Part shown: in pieces, positions 40,384-43,314 of the stretch | Layout: each line of letters begins with the position of its first letter | How positions within the stretch are numbered: the first letter of the stretch is position 1 | Source: a virus | DNA length: 43,314 nt | Strand: one strand, 5' to 3' | Virus record (IMG/VR): IMGVR_UViG_3300034418_005574 | Span: 1 to 43,314 of that record | Made by a program: the position numbers and the translations under genes | Notes under the pieces: generated by a model | Databases searched by the model: none | The model's input: the letters and a program-made list of their open reading frames with translations, nothing else | Told to the model about the DNA's origin: nothing

Positions 40384-41115
40384 CTATGGGTTCGTCACTT
40401 GGACGTGGAACCGGGTATCCCAGTGATGCGGCCCGCTCTCGGCGGCGCCGTTAGTCAGGCGGCCAATGCCCGGCTGCAGGCTGCCGTCACGAGCGACAGC
40501 GTCCGTCCAGACTTTGCTTTGCGCCAAACGGGCAAGGCGGTCGTACCCCAGCATGCCCGCCTCGGCGCCCTTGTCGTACTCCTCGAACGCACGCACGACC
40601 TCGGTGCAGGCCCAGATGAACACGGGCTCTAGCCACTCAGGGATCGACACGTAGTCCGTAGCGACTCTGACCGGCGTCCAGTCTGCATGATAGTGCAGCA
40701 CGAGGAAGTCGTTCGCGTCGGCACTAGGCGTCGGGTAAAGCTCGATGCGGGCGATAGGAGCGCCGCCACCGGCCTGCGGCGTGTGGGTTACGGCGCCCCA
40801 GTACTTGAGCGGCGATACGGTGCCGGTGCTGCGGATCTTCTGGAGGTCATCAATCGTGGTGAACTCCCACTGCACCGTCAGGCCGTTGGTCGGGTACACG
40901 GAGACGATGCTCCGCAGCCTGGGCAGAGCCACGAAGCTCTGGCCCGACACTAGGCTCAGGTTAGCGGTCGCCCCCTCACACCACTTCCAAGGCCGTGCGT
41001 TCACCAGCCACTGGCCGGTGTGGTTCACGATGTTGACAGTGGTGTAGGGAGCAGCAGATGACCCTCCAAGCGCAGCTTCGAGGTACGTCTCAATGGTGCT
41101 TACTTGGAGGGCCAT
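40384..41115 (-). CDS. Head-tail adaptor (T7 gp11-like)
   Basis: A 243-residue protein starting MALQVSTIETYLEAALGGSS, with helices followed by a beta domain (FVALPRLRSIVSVYPTNGLT; ARIELYPTPSADANDFLVLH) and a long helical C-terminus (EPVFIWACTEVVRAFEEY). The pattern SF..LP...R...V and RIELYPTP.....L.LHY is common to podoviral adaptor/tail tubular A proteins, which join portal to nozzle. It directly precedes the nozzle gene, as in T7-like order. Confidence 0.75.
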   Translation of the reverse strand: MALQVSTIETYLEAALGGSSAAPYTTVNIVNHTGQWLVNARPWKWCEGATANLSLVSGQSFVALPRLRSIVSVYPTNGLTVQWEFTTIDDLQKIRSTGTVSPLKYWGAVTHTPQAGGGAPIARIELYPTPSADANDFLVLHYHADWTPVRVATDYVSIPEWLEPVFIWACTEVVRAFEEYDKGAEAGMLGYDRLARLAQSKVWTDAVARDGSLQPGIGRLTNGAAESGPHHWDTRFHVQVTNP

Positions 41116-41118
41116 GTG

Positions 41119-41634
41119 TTACCGGCTAGCTTTGGCGCCCATGGATCCGGGCATAGGCTTCGCAACTTTGATGCGCGTTGCGTTAGCGGCAGTCTGATTG
41201 CCTGAACCCAGTACCGCCGGGCCATCTTCCATTGCGATGGCGTATACATTTTGGCCGTCAGGCGCGACGCCCATCATCCCATTGCGCTTGATCGTCAGGT
41301 AGTCGCCTGCCGAAACCTGAGTCTCACCAAACGAGTTGTCGATGGCGACATCGACATACCCGGTAATGCGCGCGCGCACGGTGGTGTCGGCCTCGCCGGT
41401 TTGCAGGGCAATCGCAAGGATGCCGCCGCGCAGGTTGTCTTGAAAGGTGCCTGCGCTGTTGATGCCGCCGGTCACGAGGTACTTGTAGACGATGCCCCCA
41501 TCAGGCGACTCTTCAAGAGTCGTAGGGACCACGGCCCCAAGCACCACATTGGTTTCGTTGACGGCGGAGTACAGCGAAACTTCCGCGTCATAGACGGGAA
41601 CAACGCTCTGTGAGTCGAACTGACGGAAGACCAT
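41119..41634 (-). CDS. Beta-rich structural protein, possible decoration protein
   Basis: A 171-residue beta-rich protein starting MVFRQFDSQSVVPVYDAEVS; the segment VSAGDYLTIKRNGMMGVAPD and NVYAIAMEDG resembles decoration proteins (AGD.......G....A..ED). It comes after a hairpin and before the adaptor gene. It could be a second head decoration or a head-completion protein. No clear SD precedes the ATG. Family assignment is tentative. Confidence 0.55.
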   Translation of the reverse strand: MVFRQFDSQSVVPVYDAEVSLYSAVNETNVVLGAVVPTTLEESPDGGIVYKYLVTGGINSAGTFQDNLRGGILAIALQTGEADTTVRARITGYVDVAIDNSFGETQVSAGDYLTIKRNGMMGVAPDGQNVYAIAMEDGPAVLGSGNQTAANATRIKVAKPMPGSMGAKASR

Positions 41635-41661
41635 GTTTGTATCTGTACAGGGGTAAGGCAG

Positions 41662-41683
41662 CCCCCCGGCCTAAGCCGAGGGG
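41662..41683 (-). terminator. Hairpin between capsid cluster and tail genes
   Basis: In the gap 41635-41695, CCCCTCGGC TTAG GCCGGGGGG on the minus strand gives a 9-bp stem with one G-U and a 4-nt loop, 12 nt after the decoration-protein stop. No U run follows. It may act as a partial terminator that lets capsid and decoration transcripts exceed tail transcripts. Confidence 0.6.
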
Positions 41684-41695
41684 CCACCGTTAGGA

Positions 41696-42172
41696 TCAGG
41701 CGTGCCTGGTTCCGAAGCCGTTGAGGCCGTCGAACAGCACCTGCTTGAGTTGGCCGGAAACACCGTCCTCCATCATGAAGCCAACGATCTTGTTGCCCAA
41801 CGCAGGAGCCTGGAGATCCTTAGTGGTTTCTTTGACGGCGACTGCCGCACCTTTGCCAGGAGTTCCAAAGATCTTGGCATCAACGACGCCCTGAACACGG
41901 AACTTGGCATAGACCGTGGTAATGGCATCAACATAAGTCGCAGCCTCAAGCGCCACGGCGAAAACGCCGAACTCGTTGTCGTCAGTGGACGTATTGGCGG
42001 TTGCGGGGGCCTTCGTCGTCGTAAAGCGGTTGCCCTCAGTTGCGCCAGGAGCAATCGCCACGACATCACCAGCGGCAACCGTAGCTGAGATCTTAAGGAC
42101 GACATCGCAAGGTGCCACCTCAAGGCCAATCGGGAACCCAGCGTAAGTGCTGGGAGAGTTGACAATACCCAT
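41696..42172 (-). CDS. Head decoration/stabilisation protein
   Basis: A 158-residue beta-rich protein starting MGIVNSPSTYAGFPIGLEVA, with repeated short strands (AAGDVVAIAPGATEGN; GVFAVALEAATYVDA; VYAKFRVQGVVDAKIF). The AGDVVA...GVFAVALEDA layout resembles DUF2190-like capsid decoration proteins. It lies next to the capsid gene and has AGGAGG 7 nt before the ATG, a strong site consistent with high expression. Function inferred from fold-type composition and position. Confidence 0.65.
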   Translation of the reverse strand: MGIVNSPSTYAGFPIGLEVAPCDVVLKISATVAAGDVVAIAPGATEGNRFTTTKAPATANTSTDDNEFGVFAVALEAATYVDAITTVYAKFRVQGVVDAKIFGTPGKGAAVAVKETTKDLQAPALGNKIVGFMMEDGVSGQLKQVLFDGLNGFGTRHA

Positions 42173-42192
42173 ATCAGAACCTCCTAGTCAGA

Positions 42193-43314
42193 TCAGGCGT
42201 CTTGCTGCGGGGAAATAATGCCCAGCTTGCGCCGCTCGGTGCAGACAAGCTGGTGCCAGCAGTCAACCCACATGACGTGGCTGAACGGCTGGTTCGGGTG
42301 AGGCTGAGGCTGCTTCCGCGAGAAGTAACGCTCGTCGTGGAAGACCTTGCAGAGGACATCGGTGTCGATCCAGTAGAAGCGGGGGCCGACATCAACGCCG
42401 CTGGCAACGTCAACGGTAGCGGTGCCTTCCGAAACAACCCCGGTCGAGCCGTCACCAGTGGCCTTACCCTCACTGTCGTACAGGGCCGCGGTGTCCAGCT
42501 TGCTGGCGTAAATCACCGGGACGCCCGCGTAGAGCGGGTTCAGGTAAGCAGGGTCCTGACGCGAGCCAGCGACCAGTTGGTCGTTGAGCTGGCGAAGGGC
42601 CGTCATGTAAGCCTTGCGGCCAGCCTTAGACGCGGCGATGAAGTTCGGGTTGTTCAGCGCCTCGCTCTGGCCCTCGTACATCGGCAGCGGGTTGTACTGG
42701 ACGAGGTGCATCATTTCGTCGAAGGCGGCGAACAGAGCCTGGGCCTCGGCGTCACTGGCGGCGACATCGCCGTAGGCAGCAGTGCTGCCGTTACCAGCGT
42801 TGAGGCCAGTACTCTTGTCGTAGAACACGACTTGGTTGCCCCAGTTCGCGCTCGGGTCAATGCCCTCAAGCGTCGTGGACCAAGTGGTGGTCGAGGTGTG
42901 GGGGTCCTGGCCCGCATCGTTCTCAGTGATGAACGTCGGGATCGAGAACGGCTTGGAACCGGCAGAGCCCTCCATCGACTCATCCGGCACGGCGAAGAGA
43001 TGATTCTCCATGTGCTTGATGATGGAGGTCGCAAGGCGCTGCTCCTTCACCGCGTACAGGTCGCGGATCCGGCGGTAACGAGCCTCACGGGTCATCGAGG
43101 TGTTGACCTGAAGGCCGATCTCGTGATCGGTCCAGGCCATGTGGTCGGCAGAGAAGCGCCAGTCCGCAACACCTTCGGTCACGATCTGCGGGTTGCTGAT
43201 CGAGAGCGTGGGGTTCGGGCCGCCGTAATCGACCGCAGTGTTGACCTCGTCAAAGAAGGTCTGGAAGCGCATCCGCTCCCCGCCCTTGATGATCTTGGCC
43301 GTGCCGGAAGCCTT
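42193..43314 (-). CDS. Major capsid protein, residues 41-413 (5' end at window start)
   Basis: The main part of the capsid protein. With the first residues encoded at 267-1 the full protein has 413 residues. The segment FQTFFDEVNTAVDYGGPNPT and the C-terminal SHVMWVDCWHQLVCTERRKL are typical of podoviral HK97-fold capsid proteins. The alternating strands around YGDVAASDAEAQALFAAFDE suggest a long loop or A-domain. It follows scaffold and precedes a decoration protein. Reading begins inside the codons repeated at the window start (147-base overlap). Confidence 0.88.
   Translation of the reverse strand, partial: KASGTAKIIKGGERMRFQTFFDEVNTAVDYGGPNPTLSISNPQIVTEGVADWRFSADHMAWTDHEIGLQVNTSMTREARYRRIRDLYAVKEQRLATSIIKHMENHLFAVPDESMEGSAGSKPFSIPTFITENDAGQDPHTSTTTWSTTLEGIDPSANWGNQVVFYDKSTGLNAGNGSTAAYGDVAASDAEAQALFAAFDEMMHLVQYNPLPMYEGQSEALNNPNFIAASKAGRKAYMTALRQLNDQLVAGSRQDPAYLNPLYAGVPVIYASKLDTAALYDSEGKATGDGSTGVVSEGTATVDVASGVDVGPRFYWIDTDVLCKVFHDERYFSRKQPQPHPNQPFSHVMWVDCWHQLVCTERRKLGIISPQQDA
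43168..43314. repeat. Right copy of the contig terminal overlap
   Basis: Identical to 1-147 except at 43288 (g instead of a). Joining the ends gives a circle of 43,167 bp with one uninterrupted capsid gene. Confidence 0.95.

Overview
The window is essentially one complete, circularly permuted genome of a tailed phage, most probably a podovirus. Its first 147 bases recur at its last 147 bases (one synonymous mismatch), and this overlap lies inside the major capsid gene. The unique length is therefore 43,167 bp and the contig was cut in the middle of the capsid gene. A short-tailed phage is suggested by the head-tail adaptor, a very large nozzle/stabilisation protein, helical internal-virion-like proteins and a 3,323-residue giant protein, with no tape measure, sheath or baseplate genes. 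The host is probably a high-GC Gram-negative: late genes carry AGGAGG-type ribosome sites and one gene encodes an outer-membrane lipoprotein that could be a spanin. Several small proteins resemble families I know from environmental podoviruses. No integrase or CI-like repressor is visible, and no polymerase, so the phage probably uses host replication and transcription enzymes.

There are four transcription blocks on the circle. (1) The late block, minus strand, runs from 5756 through position 1 to 43314 and on to 23139: terminase small subunit, a small ORF, large terminase, portal, two small proteins, scaffold, capsid, decoration-like proteins, adaptor, nozzle, two internal proteins, the giant polyvalent protein, a holin-like protein and an HNH protein. 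(2) The early/accessory plus block, 6742-12448, holds about 18 small genes and a DUF932 gene. (3) The minus block, 21165-12500, holds an excisionase-like HTH, an unknown protein, a DUF1376-type initiator with candidate origin iterons inside it, a helicase loader, a RusA resolvase, a spanin-like lipoprotein, two tiny basic proteins and five tail-fibre or appendage genes. (4) The plus block, 21257-23050, is a RecE-like nuclease, RecT/Bet and an unknown gene. Strong GC-rich hairpins mark both convergent junctions (12464-12495 and 23103-23136). The two divergent gaps (about 985 bp at 5757-6741 and 91 bp at 21166-21256) should hold the promoters.

The most striking element is a complete type I hammerhead self-cleaving ribozyme at 9985-10043. 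It starts at the stop codon of one early gene and is followed by a second hairpin just before the next start codon. Other notable points are three perfect 10-bp palindromes at 12-bp spacing inside the initiator gene (candidate origin), a hairpin-dense 1-kb gap without genes, early genes lacking Shine-Dalgarno sites beside late genes with canonical ones, a tail protein with eight EAFG repeats, and a giant protein with two HExxH motifs. No endolysin could be recognised.
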